Shown here piece by piece: positions 53,888 through 62,798 of a stretch of 64,000 nucleotides of DNA. Within the stretch, counting starts at the first letter, position 1; each line of letters opens with the position of its first letter. The DNA is taken from contig NZ_CP079218.1 of the NCBI RefSeq assembly GCF_019317285.1, positions 3,224,001-3,288,000 of the forward strand, given 5' to 3'. Origin of the DNA: Pedobacter sp. D749 (lineage in GTDB: Bacteria > Bacteroidota > Bacteroidia > Sphingobacteriales > Sphingobacteriaceae). Position numbers and translations under genes: made by a program. Under the pieces are notes generated by a model. It worked only from the letters and a program-made list of their open reading frames with translations. It was not told the origin of the DNA and did no database searches.

Positions 53888-53957
53888 AGCGAAGCAAAAT
53901 GTAGAGATCTATCTAGGCAGATTTCTCGACTGCGTTGCACTCCGCTCGAAATGACGA
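53843..53957. repeat. Composite palindromic repeat overlapping the end of a gene
   Basis: tgtcattctgaacgcagtgaagaatc is joined to a cgtcatctcgactgaagcg...cgctcgaaatgacg palindrome. The first 45 bp are translated as the tail of the membrane protein. The same two modules occur separately at 18588 and 12081. Confidence 0.8.
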
Positions 53958-53972
53958 TTTCAAGCACAGTCC

Positions 53973-56054
53973 CTACTCCAACCAAACCATTTGCGTAAAA
54001 GCACCATTGGTAGCAATGTCCCAGGCCTCTACCCTTACCCACTTACGGCCTTTTAAATTAATTGCCCAACTGTAATCTTTTGTTCCAAAAGCCTGGGTAG
54101 TGTTTAAATTAATGCGGTTACGATAAACCTTTCTGCCGTCACCCGATACAATTTCGACAAAACTTAAGGGGAATGTCCAGTTGAGTTGCATATTTATTTT
54201 TGCTTTACCACTATGATCAATCTTTAATGTTTCCCCTGCGCCTTTTCCATTAATGTTAAACTTTGGAATCAATACCTCTCCCGTAGAAACAAAAAATTTG
54301 CCTTCGCGCATTACATCTAAAACAGGCTTCCATCCGTCTGCATAGTTTGGCAACTTGTCCATCTGTAAATAATTTACGTTGAGGTGTGCGTACATTTCAT
54401 TTTGTTCAGTAATAGTAAAAATGTCAGCTTCAGAAATGATATGTTTTTTCAGCCCCCAATTCGCCATATCGTCCATTAAGTTCAATACTCTTTTACTTAA
54501 GGTTGGTAAGGAAAGATCGCCGGGAATCGCCTTCCAGGCTGCCCCCATGAAGGTTTCCGATTTAAAAAAGTCTTCCTCCTTATATTTATCCGGATAACCG
54601 GTTGAGGCCTTAGTCCGGGCATGGGCTGTCCACGCCAGGCCTTGCTCCTGTTCCAGTAATTTCAGCATTTCAGCCTTATTGCTAACTCGGTAAACTTTCC
54701 CATACTTTGGATCATTGGTTTCGAAAGGCAGATCGCTTTTTCGCGACATTATCCAATAAATTGGTTTAGGAAAAAATGCCAGCCAATGCCCGCCGTAAAA
54801 ATTATTGGCTTCTTCTCCCGGTAACAGTAAAAAATTAGGATCAGATAACCTTTTGGTTTGTTTAAACAAGGCGTTTAATTCTTTTAAACGGATCGAATCC
54901 GGTCCTTTTGGATGTCCCGGTCCATGAAATTCGGCAAGCTTAACAATATTTAAACCTGCTTTTTTTAATACGTCAACAAATTCCGGTTTTTCAGGAATGG
55001 TCTTTCCGCTCAGCACTACATCCGAAATAAACTCGTTGTGGAAATGGCTGGCCATTGTTTTATATCCTGCCAAGGGTACATAAGTATCGTTGTGTGTAAA
55101 CTTTTTAACTGCTGTCAAAACTGTTTCTGCATTCCCTGTACTTAATAAACAGAAAAAATTAAGGCGCTGTTGGGTATTGGGAGGTGCATTAAACCATGGT
55201 ACATAACGTTTATCTCCTAAAGGATCCTGACGGATGCCAATACCAAAATCGGGAATCAAATTTAAGTAATTGCTCCCTTTCCAGGTAAATTTAAGGTTAA
55301 AAGCTTCATCCAGGGGATAAAAATATTGATGTGGGGCAGGAAAAACAGCCAAACTTCCACCTTTATTTTCGCCGATAACGGTACGGTATTTTACTTCCAA
55401 ATTTTTCGCTGAATCTGCTTTGAATCCTTTTTCCCGCTGAAGATTTCCCTTTACATCAGACCAGGCTACATTAGACCAGGTCTCTTTTTTACTTATTAAT
55501 CCGGCATCGTACAAAATAGCTGTCGAATCCTTTGAAGTAGATACTACAGCTGCTACATTAAACAAAGGACTTCCATTATAGCATGTTATTTCTAAAGCAC
55601 CACTAAATGTTTCGCATTGCACTCCATTTATTCGCACTACTGTTTGCGCGCCCTTTGTAAAAACACTGGTAGCTCCCTTAGCAAACTTTACAATATTTGT
55701 GGTGTATGGCCTGGTTGGAACACGATCGAAAAAAACATCCCAGCCTCCACTATTTGGACTTAAGGTTCGTTTACCTATTCTCAGCACAAATGCAGGATCG
55801 AGATTTGCAGCTACTTCTTTTAAGGCACCAGGTTTACCCACCTGCAAACTGCTGAACAGTGGTCTCCCATTTTCCAGATCAAGAACCATTTTACCAATGG
55901 CACTATTGCCAACCGGCCAGCTTACCACCAGTCCTTTTTGCCTTAGGTAAACAACTGCTCCATTAGGTTTAACACCCTTTAAATTAACCTGAGCAGATGC
56001 ATTTACAAAGAATACACAAATAATAATAAAAAATGGAAGTGACTTTTTCATCAA
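53973..56054 (-). CDS. Secreted protein with PHP/CehA-McbA-like metallohydrolase region
   Basis: 693 residues with a signal peptide (cleavage near ASAQ, residue 22). Residues ~25-330 are a beta-rich domain of unknown role. Residues ~335-600 resemble the CehA/McbA branch of the PHP superfamily. They contain MASHFHNEFISDVVL (a metal-ligand-like His pair near the start), LLPGEEANNFYGGHWLAFF (Glu and His later) and AWTAHARTKA. A C-terminal beta domain closes the protein. The superfamily hydrolyses phosphoesters or carbamates, but the substrate here is unknown. It is convergent with the polyketide cluster, so it is not part of that transcript. Confidence 0.6.
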   Translation of the reverse strand: MMKKSLPFFIIICVFFVNASAQVNLKGVKPNGAVVYLRQKGLVVSWPVGNSAIGKMVLDLENGRPLFSSLQVGKPGALKEVAANLDPAFVLRIGKRTLSPNSGGWDVFFDRVPTRPYTTNIVKFAKGATSVFTKGAQTVVRINGVQCETFSGALEITCYNGSPLFNVAAVVSTSKDSTAILYDAGLISKKETWSNVAWSDVKGNLQREKGFKADSAKNLEVKYRTVIGENKGGSLAVFPAPHQYFYPLDEAFNLKFTWKGSNYLNLIPDFGIGIRQDPLGDKRYVPWFNAPPNTQQRLNFFCLLSTGNAETVLTAVKKFTHNDTYVPLAGYKTMASHFHNEFISDVVLSGKTIPEKPEFVDVLKKAGLNIVKLAEFHGPGHPKGPDSIRLKELNALFKQTKRLSDPNFLLLPGEEANNFYGGHWLAFFPKPIYWIMSRKSDLPFETNDPKYGKVYRVSNKAEMLKLLEQEQGLAWTAHARTKASTGYPDKYKEEDFFKSETFMGAAWKAIPGDLSLPTLSKRVLNLMDDMANWGLKKHIISEADIFTITEQNEMYAHLNVNYLQMDKLPNYADGWKPVLDVMREGKFFVSTGEVLIPKFNINGKGAGETLKIDHSGKAKINMQLNWTFPLSFVEIVSGDGRKVYRNRINLNTTQAFGTKDYSWAINLKGRKWVRVEAWDIATNGAFTQMVWLE

Positions 56055-56355
56055 GGATATTAGTTTTTTGGTTAGCAGATCACATGCAAGATAATGATTA
56101 TGAGCAAAATATGTAATTTAACGATGAAGTTCCAATTATCATAAATATTTTAATTCCCCATTTCTAAAACCTTAAGCCCCTAAACTTCGTATAATAAAAA
56201 TCAAACAAACATTTGACCATTAAGGAATTAAGAAGATTTAAATTGAAGTCGATGCCTGTTCACAGATTACAGTATGCGTTTTGTTCATTTTTTATTTTTT
56301 CATAAAAAATCCGTTACATTATTTAACTTAATTCAAAATTTTAAAATCAAACATT
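56055..56355. other. Gene-free divergent region
   Basis: 301 bp between divergent genes, AT-rich, with no repeats or motif that I could support. It must hold the promoters of both flanking genes. Confidence 0.5.
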
Positions 56356-57210
56356 TTGCACCCTATACTGCTTAGAAATAACGTAAAAATCCTTGGCGAA
56401 GGTAGCCAGGTTATTGTATTTGCTCATGGCTTTGGCTGTGCGCAAAGTTCCTGGAAATTTATTACAGATGCTTTTCTGAAAGATTACAAGGTAATCCTAT
56501 TTGATTATGTAGGATCGGGCGATTCAGACCTAAGCCAATACGAGCAACGGAAATATGCTACTCTTGAAGGATATGCCTGTGATGTAATTGAAATCATAGA
56601 AGCACTTAATCTGAAGAACATTATATTTGTTGGACACTCGGTTAGCAGTATGATTGGCATGATTGCCGCATTACAAATGCCTGAAGCATTTAAAAAACTT
56701 ATTTTTATTGGTCCTTCGCCAAGATATTTAAACGATCATAACTACATCGGCGGATTTAATGCAAGCGATATTGAAACCATTTTTGAACATATTGCCCATG
56801 ATTATGTAGCCTGGAGCAAACAATTGGCTCCAGTGGTGATGGACAGCCCTTTCAGACCCGAATTATCTGATTTTTTACAGGAGTGTTTTGAAGCTACAGA
56901 CCCAAGTGTGGCCCTGGCCTTTGCAATGGCCACCTTTAAAGCAGATTACAGAGACAAATTAAAAAACCTCGAAGTACCAAGTCTTACCTTGCAAGGTACT
57001 AACGATGTCATATCTCCATTATCGGTTGGAGAATTTATTCATAAAAATACGCCAGACAATTTTTTGGTTGTGATGAAAGCTACTGGTCACTTTCCGCATA
57101 TTAGCGAACCGGAAGAAACAATAAGGGAAATAAAGAACTTTATAGAAGATATCAGTTCAAAATCAGCATCAGATCATCGGCATACACCAGAAAATTTCGC
57201 CCACCATTAA
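56356..57210 (+). CDS. RsbQ/KAI2-like alpha/beta hydrolase
   Basis: 284 residues from a TTG start. No ATG fits, and the start gives MHPILLRNNVKILGEG, which aligns with the usual N-terminus of the family (RNNVKI.G). The catalytic triad is S95 (VGHSVSS), D217 (QGTNDVI) and H245 (ATGHFPH), with a helical lid at about 125-185. Characterized RsbQ acts with the PP2C phosphatase RsbP in stress signalling in Bacillus. Plant relatives are hormone receptors. No partner phosphatase is encoded nearby. The C-terminal tail is His-rich (SDHRHTPENFAHH). Confidence 0.88.
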   Translation: MHPILLRNNVKILGEGSQVIVFAHGFGCAQSSWKFITDAFLKDYKVILFDYVGSGDSDLSQYEQRKYATLEGYACDVIEIIEALNLKNIIFVGHSVSSMIGMIAALQMPEAFKKLIFIGPSPRYLNDHNYIGGFNASDIETIFEHIAHDYVAWSKQLAPVVMDSPFRPELSDFLQECFEATDPSVALAFAMATFKADYRDKLKNLEVPSLTLQGTNDVISPLSVGEFIHKNTPDNFLVVMKATGHFPHISEPEETIREIKNFIEDISSKSASDHRHTPENFAHH

Positions 57211-58106
57211 TTTAAAACATGGTAACAAAGAAAGTATAGGTTATTGATCAAAAATGCCTTCACTTCTTTTCTGACCTTTTTGCATGGTCATCGCAATTAA
57301 TTATATCGGATAAGGCTGTCTCAAAATATAGAATTGTCATCCTGAGGGTTAATTTATTTCATAAAAATCAATATAAATAACAGTATTATTCTATGCGTAA
57401 AAACCCCTCTGGTTACCGTCATTTCGAGCGGAGTGCAACGCAGTCGAGAACCACGAAGTGCTCAGCGAAGCTAAATCTAACTAAATAGATCTCTCCACTT
57501 CGCGTTGCTCCGGTCGAGATGACGACCATTCTATTGGAGTCTGTCAATGGTAGCCTCTTGAAGGACCTGTTTTAAATACTTAACAAGGCATTTCGATACT
57601 TCATCAAGCTCAGTACAGGCTGAGCTCAACGAGACAAATTCAATTGAATTACAATTTATGATACAGCCTCTAACCTACCTTCCTCAATCGCCTGCAAACG
57701 TACATTTAGTTTAGCCTTACCATTAAATGGTTAAAAGAAATAAAGGCAATACGTTTAGCATTTCATATCCCTGACTACCAAATATTATTAACCAGTCAAT
57801 TTCTTAAGATTTAATTCTAAAAGTTTCTTTCGCAGCTAAGTGAATGATAAACAGGCAATATTATCAGATTTACGTCACAAATGAATCGATGCATAGCCAG
57901 CAGGAATATTTGAACTGAATAAGTAATGAACAAAATGAATAAAATATACATTTGCAGAAATCCGATCCGATTTTCTTCACGTATATAAGCGCATTCGTCT
58001 CTGATTTCTTGTCTTTATTTACTTTAAATAATGCCCAGGAACTAGTCAGACTTATATTAATTCAACATTATTCAATAAATGTATCCTATTATCCATAAAA
58101 AATAAA
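57211..58106. other. Gene-free region with repeats
   Basis: 896 bp without a supported gene. It holds the palindromic repeat at 57417-57524 and fragments of other dispersed repeats (gaattgtcatcctgagggttaatttatttc near 57330; gctcagtacaggctgagc near 57610). The last ~300 bp appear unique and AT-rich and should contain the promoter of the M16-like gene. Confidence 0.65.
57417..57524. repeat. Palindromic repeat (cgtcatttcgagcggag family)
   Basis: Outer arms cgtcatttcgagcggagtgcaacgcag and cgcgttgctccggtcgagatgacg are imperfect inverted repeats. It is the same family as 12081, 50667 and 53873, in the opposite orientation. Confidence 0.78.
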
Positions 58107-58727
58107 ATGAACAGAATTAAAACAATTGCAATTTTGGCCTTTGCCATCTTCTCGGCTTATACAGCTGGAGCACAAACCTTTAAGGAGCCTGTAAGCTATA
58201 AACTTAAAAATGGCATGAACATTATCATCTCTGAAAACAACAGGTCGCCAAAGGCTTATTCCAGCTTTACTTTAGATGCTCAAGCATTCAGTAATCAAAA
58301 AGATGGCGTAGTTGAGTTATTAAATGCCGTATTAAATGAAAATGTGTGCAAAAATGCGAACATCAGTTTTAAAGATAACAGTGGCAAACTGGCTACCGCT
58401 AGTGCCGATCTTGGAAAAGATTTAACTGAAATGGCTTCTTTGATCCGCAACGCAACAATCGATCAAAAAACTTTCAACATTGCAAAAGCTAAATTGATAA
58501 CCAGCTTACAAGCAAATGATTATGATTATGATCAATCGGTAAATGAAAATTCGATCAATGCATTAACTTTAGCGGATGTAAAAAGTTTTTATAGCCAGAT
58601 ATCTCCGGAAAAAACGTTTTTAACCATTGCAGGTGATGTGGAATTAAATACAGCCAAAGCTTCAGCAAAAAAAGCTTTTGGCAACTGGAACCGAATACAA
58701 GAACCTGCATTAACTGCAGCAAAGTAA
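58107..58727 (+). CDS. Truncated, non-catalytic M16 peptidase-like secreted protein
   Basis: 206 residues with a signal peptide (cleavage near GAQ, residue 23). The start VSYKLKNGMNIIISENNRSPKAY and the end LTLADVKSFYSQISPEKTFLTIAGDVELNTAKASAKKAFGNW match the two ends of an M16 (insulinase-type) domain. The family's HxxEH zinc motif is absent (GVVELLNAVLNENV in its place), and about half the usual domain is missing. Catalysis is therefore not expected. M16 complexes often include inactive subunits, but no active partner lies nearby. A strong terminator follows 18 bp after the stop, so this is a finished gene rather than a fragment. Confidence 0.78.
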   Translation: MNRIKTIAILAFAIFSAYTAGAQTFKEPVSYKLKNGMNIIISENNRSPKAYSSFTLDAQAFSNQKDGVVELLNAVLNENVCKNANISFKDNSGKLATASADLGKDLTEMASLIRNATIDQKTFNIAKAKLITSLQANDYDYDQSVNENSINALTLADVKSFYSQISPEKTFLTIAGDVELNTAKASAKKAFGNWNRIQEPALTAAK

Positions 58728-58745
58728 TATTAAAATTAAATTCAG

Positions 58746-58774
58746 GCCCTTTGATTTGTTCAAAGGGCTTTTTT
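58746..58774 (+). terminator. Intrinsic terminator after the M16-like gene
   Basis: Arms gccctttg (58746-58753) and caaagggc (58761-58768) pair perfectly around a 7-nt loop and are followed directly by six T residues. Confidence 0.9.
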
Positions 58775-59018
58775 ATGCCCAAAATGTTACAAGAGATTGA
58801 ATTTAAGCGGCACGTATTCAAGAAATCATTCAATATATTCGTTTTAAATAAAGCATCATTTCTGAAACCGACAGATGAAAAAAACACACTCACTCCTAAT
58901 TTTTTTTACTATAATAGTAAAGACAATTATTTATTTGCCGTACAAAGTATCGGAAATGACGACACTGAAAGCCTGCCTGTTGTCCCAGGCATTGGCAGGT
59001 AATAAAACATTTAGGATT

Positions 59019-59026
59019 TACCTTTG
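59019..59026 (+). promoter_or_regulatory. Candidate -7 promoter element TACCTTTG of tspO
   Basis: This is an exact match to the Bacteroidota -7 pattern TAnnTTTG, 21 bp before the ATG at 59048. Transcription would start just before that ATG, which supports it over an in-frame TTG at 59024 lying within the box. No clear -33 TTG at the usual distance was seen. Confidence 0.45.
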
Positions 59027-59047
59027 TTTAACCCCAAATTTGGCGCA

Positions 59048-59521
59048 ATGAAATTTAAACCACTAGCTTTTATTATTAATATAGCCATTACACTGGGTGT
59101 TGGTGCTTTAGGAGGATGGGCAACCGCTCAATCGGTAAAAACCTGGTATCCAACATTAAATAAACCATCCTTTAATCCACCAAATTGGCTTTTTGCACCT
59201 GTTTGGACAACACTTTATATACTTATTGGAATCGCTGCTTACCTCGTTTGGATAAGACGTGATAAAATAGTCCATTTCCCCCGAACAGTTGCCATTTACC
59301 TTATCCAGTTAATTTTAAATTTAGGCTGGTCTTTCATTTTCTTCTACCTTCACGAAGTTGGCTTTGCGCTGGCTGAAATTATTTTACTGTTAATTTTCAT
59401 TGTCATCAATGCAGTTATGTTCTATAAAATAAACAAATGGGCAGGACTGATTTTTATTCCATATTTCATTTGGGTAAGTTTTGCCACAATTTTAACTTAT
59501 AACATTTTCATATTGAACTAA
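59048..59521 (+). CDS. tspO: TspO/MBR family membrane protein
   Basis: 157 residues with five hydrophobic helices, matching the five-helix TspO fold. Signature parts are GGWATAQSVKTWYPTLNKPSFNPPNWLFAPVWTTLY and LNLGWSFIFFYLHEVGFALAEI. TspO proteins bind porphyrins and sterol-like ligands and take part in stress responses; their precise role varies. The ATG at 59048 is preferred because it follows a promoter-like box and gives the standard length. The next gene begins 28 bp downstream with a GTG, possibly co-transcribed. Confidence 0.95.
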   Translation: MKFKPLAFIINIAITLGVGALGGWATAQSVKTWYPTLNKPSFNPPNWLFAPVWTTLYILIGIAAYLVWIRRDKIVHFPRTVAIYLIQLILNLGWSFIFFYLHEVGFALAEIILLLIFIVINAVMFYKINKWAGLIFIPYFIWVSFATILTYNIFILN

Positions 59522-59549
59522 TTTTAAAAGAAAACCCTATTTTTAGAGA

Positions 59550-61868
59550 GTGGTAACTTTTAAAAGATATTTGCTGATCCTGTTCGTTCTGTGCTGTAGC
59601 CAATTGCAGGCGCAAAAGGTAGGTCTTGTATTTAGCGGGGGCGGTGCAAAAGGATTGTCGCACATTGGCACGTTAAAGGCTTTAGAAGAAAACCACATCC
59701 CTATTGATTACATCACCGGCACATCGATGGGTGGCATTGTTGGTGCTATGTATGCTGCAGGTTATAGTCCTGCAGAGATAGAAAAAATTGCGTTGAGCAA
59801 CGACTTCCAGAATTGGGTAAATGGCCGGTACACAAGCGACTATACTTATTACTTCCAGAAAAATGCGCCTAATGCCTCCATGCTAACTGCAAAAGTGGCT
59901 ATTGATACCGGTTTTCATTTTAGTTTCCGCTCTAACCTGATTAATGATATTCCATTAAATTTTGCTTTTCTTGAGCTTTTCTCTCAGGCTTCTGCAGTAT
60001 CAAAAGACAATTTCGACAACCTTTTTGTTCCCTATCGCTGTATGGTGGCCGATGTGCTTTCGCAAAAAAGCATAACGGTAAGCAAAGGAAGTTTAGCTGA
60101 AGCAGTTAGGGCCACCATGACGGTACCCATTATCTACCGGCCAATTAAATTAGACGGAAAATATGTTTTCGACGGTGGACTCTATAATAATTTCCCTGCC
60201 GATGTAATGGAAAGAGATTTCAAGCCCGATTATGTAATTGGCGCCAATGTTTCTTCTAAAACGTATAACGAATACCCTAAAAACATCGACGATCGTTTAA
60301 TGAACCGTTTTCTGGTTTACATGTTTCTATCCAAATCAGACTCTACCATGATCGGTAAAAATGGGGTATACATCCAACCAGATTTAGCTACTTATAGCAC
60401 AACTAATTTTGCCCCTGTAGCAGAGCTGATCAAAAAAGGATATGATGCAACCATGGCCGATATGCCAAGAATTAAAGCGTTAATCAGCAAAAGAGTAAGT
60501 GATGAAGAACTGGCAAAAAGAAGAGAAAAATTTAATGCAAAAAAACCTGAATTAAAGTTTAGCAACGTTACCGTATCAGGGGTTAATGCACAACAAAAAA
60601 AATATGTAGAAAGGCTTTTTAAAAGTGACAAAACCACTTTTGATCTGAAGGATATCAGAAGGGGCTATTACAAACTGGTTGCCGACCAGACTTTCGAAAC
60701 GGTATATCCTAAAATTTCTTATCAGGCTGCCACAGACAGTTATACTTTTGAAGTGGTGGCACAGCCTAAAAAGAGCTTTAAGCTCGAACTAGGCGGCAAT
60801 ATTTCCACCAGGCCCATCAGCAATGTTTTTTTGGGTGCCCAGTACAATTACCTTAACCGAAAATCGTATACTTTTGGAACCAGCTTTTATTCTGGTCGCT
60901 TTTACGAATCGGTGCAGCTGAACGGCCGGGTAGATTATCCAACTAAGCTGCCATTGTTTCTCGCTGCCGAATTAACCTATAACCACTGGAATTTCTACAA
61001 TACCAGCCAGATATTTATCGAGAACCCACATCCTATTTATATCGAACAATCAGACCGGAAGATTGACCTGATGATGGGAATGCCCCTGAATTACAACACT
61101 AAAGTCGTCCTCCATGCTACATTTATCAACAACAACGACCGTTACAGTCCATATAATGCTTTTGCGGTAGGCGATTTATTAGATCAAACAATATTTAATG
61201 GCTTCAGAGGCTCATTAAATTTAGAAAAAAACTCCCTTAACCGGAAACAATATGCCACCAACGGGCAAAGCTTCTCATTAAGTTTTAATTATACCACGGG
61301 CCGTGAGAACTACAATCCAGGTAATATTTTCCGCAATACTGCGGGTTTTGTAAAAATTCCTGAGCTTAGCCAGCTGCACCATTGGGGAAGCATTAAGCTT
61401 ACCCAGGAAAACTATTTTTTACACCTTAAAAAATATACTTTGGGTTATATAGTTGAAGGCGTTATCTCAAACCAACCCTTATTTAGCAACTACTACGCAA
61501 CACTTTTAACCGCTCCGGCCTTTTACCCCCTGCAAGATAGCCGCTCGCTATTTCTGGATAAGTTTAGGGCAACTACTTACGCAGCTGGCGGAATAAAAAA
61601 CATTTATAATGTTAAAAAAAATCTCGATTTTAGATTGGAAGGATATTTATTTTTGCCACATAAAGAGTTTGAGCTGAACAATTTCCAGGATGTAGATTAC
61701 GCAAAAGCGATTACAAAATTACGCTATGCGGCCACTGCAGGTTTAGTTTATCATTCTCCACTTGGCCCCGTAAGCTTAAGTTATAATTTATATAATGATG
61801 CAGTTAAAAGAAATGGTGTATTATTGCATATCGGTTATTTAATTTACAATAAACGTTCTATCGAATGA
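59550..61868 (+). CDS. Patatin-like phospholipase fused to an outer-membrane beta-barrel (PlpD-like)
   Basis: 772 residues from a GTG start preceded by tttagagag. A signal peptide (to about QAQ, residue 22) leads into the patatin domain: oxyanion loop GGGAKG (30-35), nucleophile S59 (GTSMGG) and D208 (FDGGLYNN). A POTRA-like segment (about 330-400: FSNVTVSGVNAQQKKYVERLF) precedes a beta-barrel (about 405-772: ELGGNISTRPISNVFLGAQYNY). This is the type Vd autotransporter plan known from PlpD, in which the barrel presents the lipase outside. The stop overlaps the next start (ATGA), so the downstream membrane protein is translationally coupled. Confidence 0.93.
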   Translation: MVTFKRYLLILFVLCCSQLQAQKVGLVFSGGGAKGLSHIGTLKALEENHIPIDYITGTSMGGIVGAMYAAGYSPAEIEKIALSNDFQNWVNGRYTSDYTYYFQKNAPNASMLTAKVAIDTGFHFSFRSNLINDIPLNFAFLELFSQASAVSKDNFDNLFVPYRCMVADVLSQKSITVSKGSLAEAVRATMTVPIIYRPIKLDGKYVFDGGLYNNFPADVMERDFKPDYVIGANVSSKTYNEYPKNIDDRLMNRFLVYMFLSKSDSTMIGKNGVYIQPDLATYSTTNFAPVAELIKKGYDATMADMPRIKALISKRVSDEELAKRREKFNAKKPELKFSNVTVSGVNAQQKKYVERLFKSDKTTFDLKDIRRGYYKLVADQTFETVYPKISYQAATDSYTFEVVAQPKKSFKLELGGNISTRPISNVFLGAQYNYLNRKSYTFGTSFYSGRFYESVQLNGRVDYPTKLPLFLAAELTYNHWNFYNTSQIFIENPHPIYIEQSDRKIDLMMGMPLNYNTKVVLHATFINNNDRYSPYNAFAVGDLLDQTIFNGFRGSLNLEKNSLNRKQYATNGQSFSLSFNYTTGRENYNPGNIFRNTAGFVKIPELSQLHHWGSIKLTQENYFLHLKKYTLGYIVEGVISNQPLFSNYYATLLTAPAFYPLQDSRSLFLDKFRATTYAAGGIKNIYNVKKNLDFRLEGYLFLPHKEFELNNFQDVDYAKAITKLRYAATAGLVYHSPLGPVSLSYNLYNDAVKRNGVLLHIGYLIYNKRSIE

Positions 61869-62395
61869 AACGAATCTTAGTCTTATTATCCCTGTGTTTA
61901 ATCGGCTTTTCCGGCTTTGCCCAAAATGCAGCAATCAATAATTTTCTGGTAAAAGAAAACCTGCTTAAAAACAATAAACTAGCCATTATTGCAGCCGATT
62001 CGTTGAATAACCCTAACGAAAATATAAACGGAACATACACCTTCAGCGTAAGCGGTTTCACGCAGATTTTAAAATTTAACGATGGTATTGCCGTGCTGCC
62101 ACTGCCAATCGATAAATCTACATTCGTTTACATTAAACACCAGAACGATACCGGTACACACAGCAAATTGGTATATGTGTATAAAAAAGATACCGATTTA
62201 AGTCCTTACGCCATCAATAGTTTGTGGCTGTTTATCATCCCCATAGCACTCATTATAATTGCCTTCGCCTTCCGCAAGCTCATCATATTTGTGGTGATTG
62301 TGTTTTTGGTATTTGTATATTTTAACCACAGTAACGGACTAAACCTTTCTACCTTTTTCGAAAGTATATTTGATGGGTTGAAGAACCTAATTTGA
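61865..62395 (+). CDS. Small secreted/membrane protein coupled to the patatin gene
   Basis: 176 residues with a signal peptide (LLSLCLIGFSGFAQ). A ~95-residue extracytoplasmic domain (NINGTYTFSVSGFTQILKF) is followed by two closely spaced hydrophobic helices (SLWLFIIPIALIIIAFAF and LIIFVVIVFLVFVYF) and a short tail. I do not recognise the family. The 4-bp overlap with the patatin-barrel gene implies a shared role, such as helping secretion or guarding against its lipase activity, but that is a guess from position alone. Confidence 0.75.
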   Translation: MKRILVLLSLCLIGFSGFAQNAAINNFLVKENLLKNNKLAIIAADSLNNPNENINGTYTFSVSGFTQILKFNDGIAVLPLPIDKSTFVYIKHQNDTGTHSKLVYVYKKDTDLSPYAINSLWLFIIPIALIIIAFAFRKLIIFVVIVFLVFVYFNHSNGLNLSTFFESIFDGLKNLI

Positions 62396-62408
62396 TGCAT
62401 CCAGAGAA

Positions 62409-62453
62409 GAGTTGTCAACTTTCTAGTAAACTAGATATGAAAGTTGACAACTC
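62409..62453. repeat. 45-bp palindromic element with 15-bp arms gagttgtcaactttc, copy 2
   Basis: Arms at 62409-62423 and 62439-62453 are identical to those of the element at 50601-50645. The total length is the same 45 bp, and only the 15-bp centre differs (tagtaaactagatat against ataatacgatcgcgc). Confidence 0.85.
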
Positions 62454-62462
62454 TAAATAAAC

Positions 62463-62505
62463 CGTCATTGCGAGACGGCTTCTTCAGCCGGCGAAGCATC
62501 TTTAT
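62463..62505. repeat. REP-like element (cgtcattgcgag family), half copy
   Basis: The left half only: cgtcattgcgagacggct, then cttcagccggcgaagcatcttta. The inverted partner arm is absent. Confidence 0.65.
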
Positions 62506-62572
62506 ACATGGCTTGCGAATTGTTAAGAAAGGTGTAAAAAAGAAAAACGAAGATTGCTCGTACTGGCTCTAC

Positions 62573-62798
62573 ATTCATGCTCACGCTCGTTTCTAACGAG
62601 TGTGAAAATAACAAATCGTTTTTAACGATTAACTTTATTGTTTATCACGAAAGGTTTAATGCAATTTCTATTTTTTTTTAGAAAAGCAAGGCCTGCAGTT
62701 CTTCTATTCCGCCAGTCCCGCCCTTTGCTTAATCCCGATAAATTTAACGATAATAAAATATCAACTAAATCGGGATAACGCTGTCGGTCGGGTTTATT
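62573..62798. repeat. Long direct repeat, copy A
   Basis: About 226 bp, nearly identical to 62990-63212. It begins attcatgctcacgctcg with the inverted pair ctcgtttctaacgag, passes through aacaaatcgtttttaacgatta, and ends with an atcccgat...atcgggat inverted pair and ctgtcggtcgggttta. Confidence 0.85.

Larger units (their letters stand above)
58728..59047. other. Terminator and upstream region of tspO
   Basis: 320 bp holding the hairpin terminator at 58746-58774 and a TAnnTTTG box at 59019. A short open frame (58775-59002, starting MPKMLQEIEFKRH) is present but starts inside the terminator and resembles nothing I know, so it is not called. Confidence 0.6.

Noticed and set aside
58751..59002. 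83-residue plus-strand open frame before tspO
   Set aside because: It begins inside an intrinsic terminator, overlaps repeat-like sequence at its end and matches nothing known. It may be checked by transcript data but is not called.
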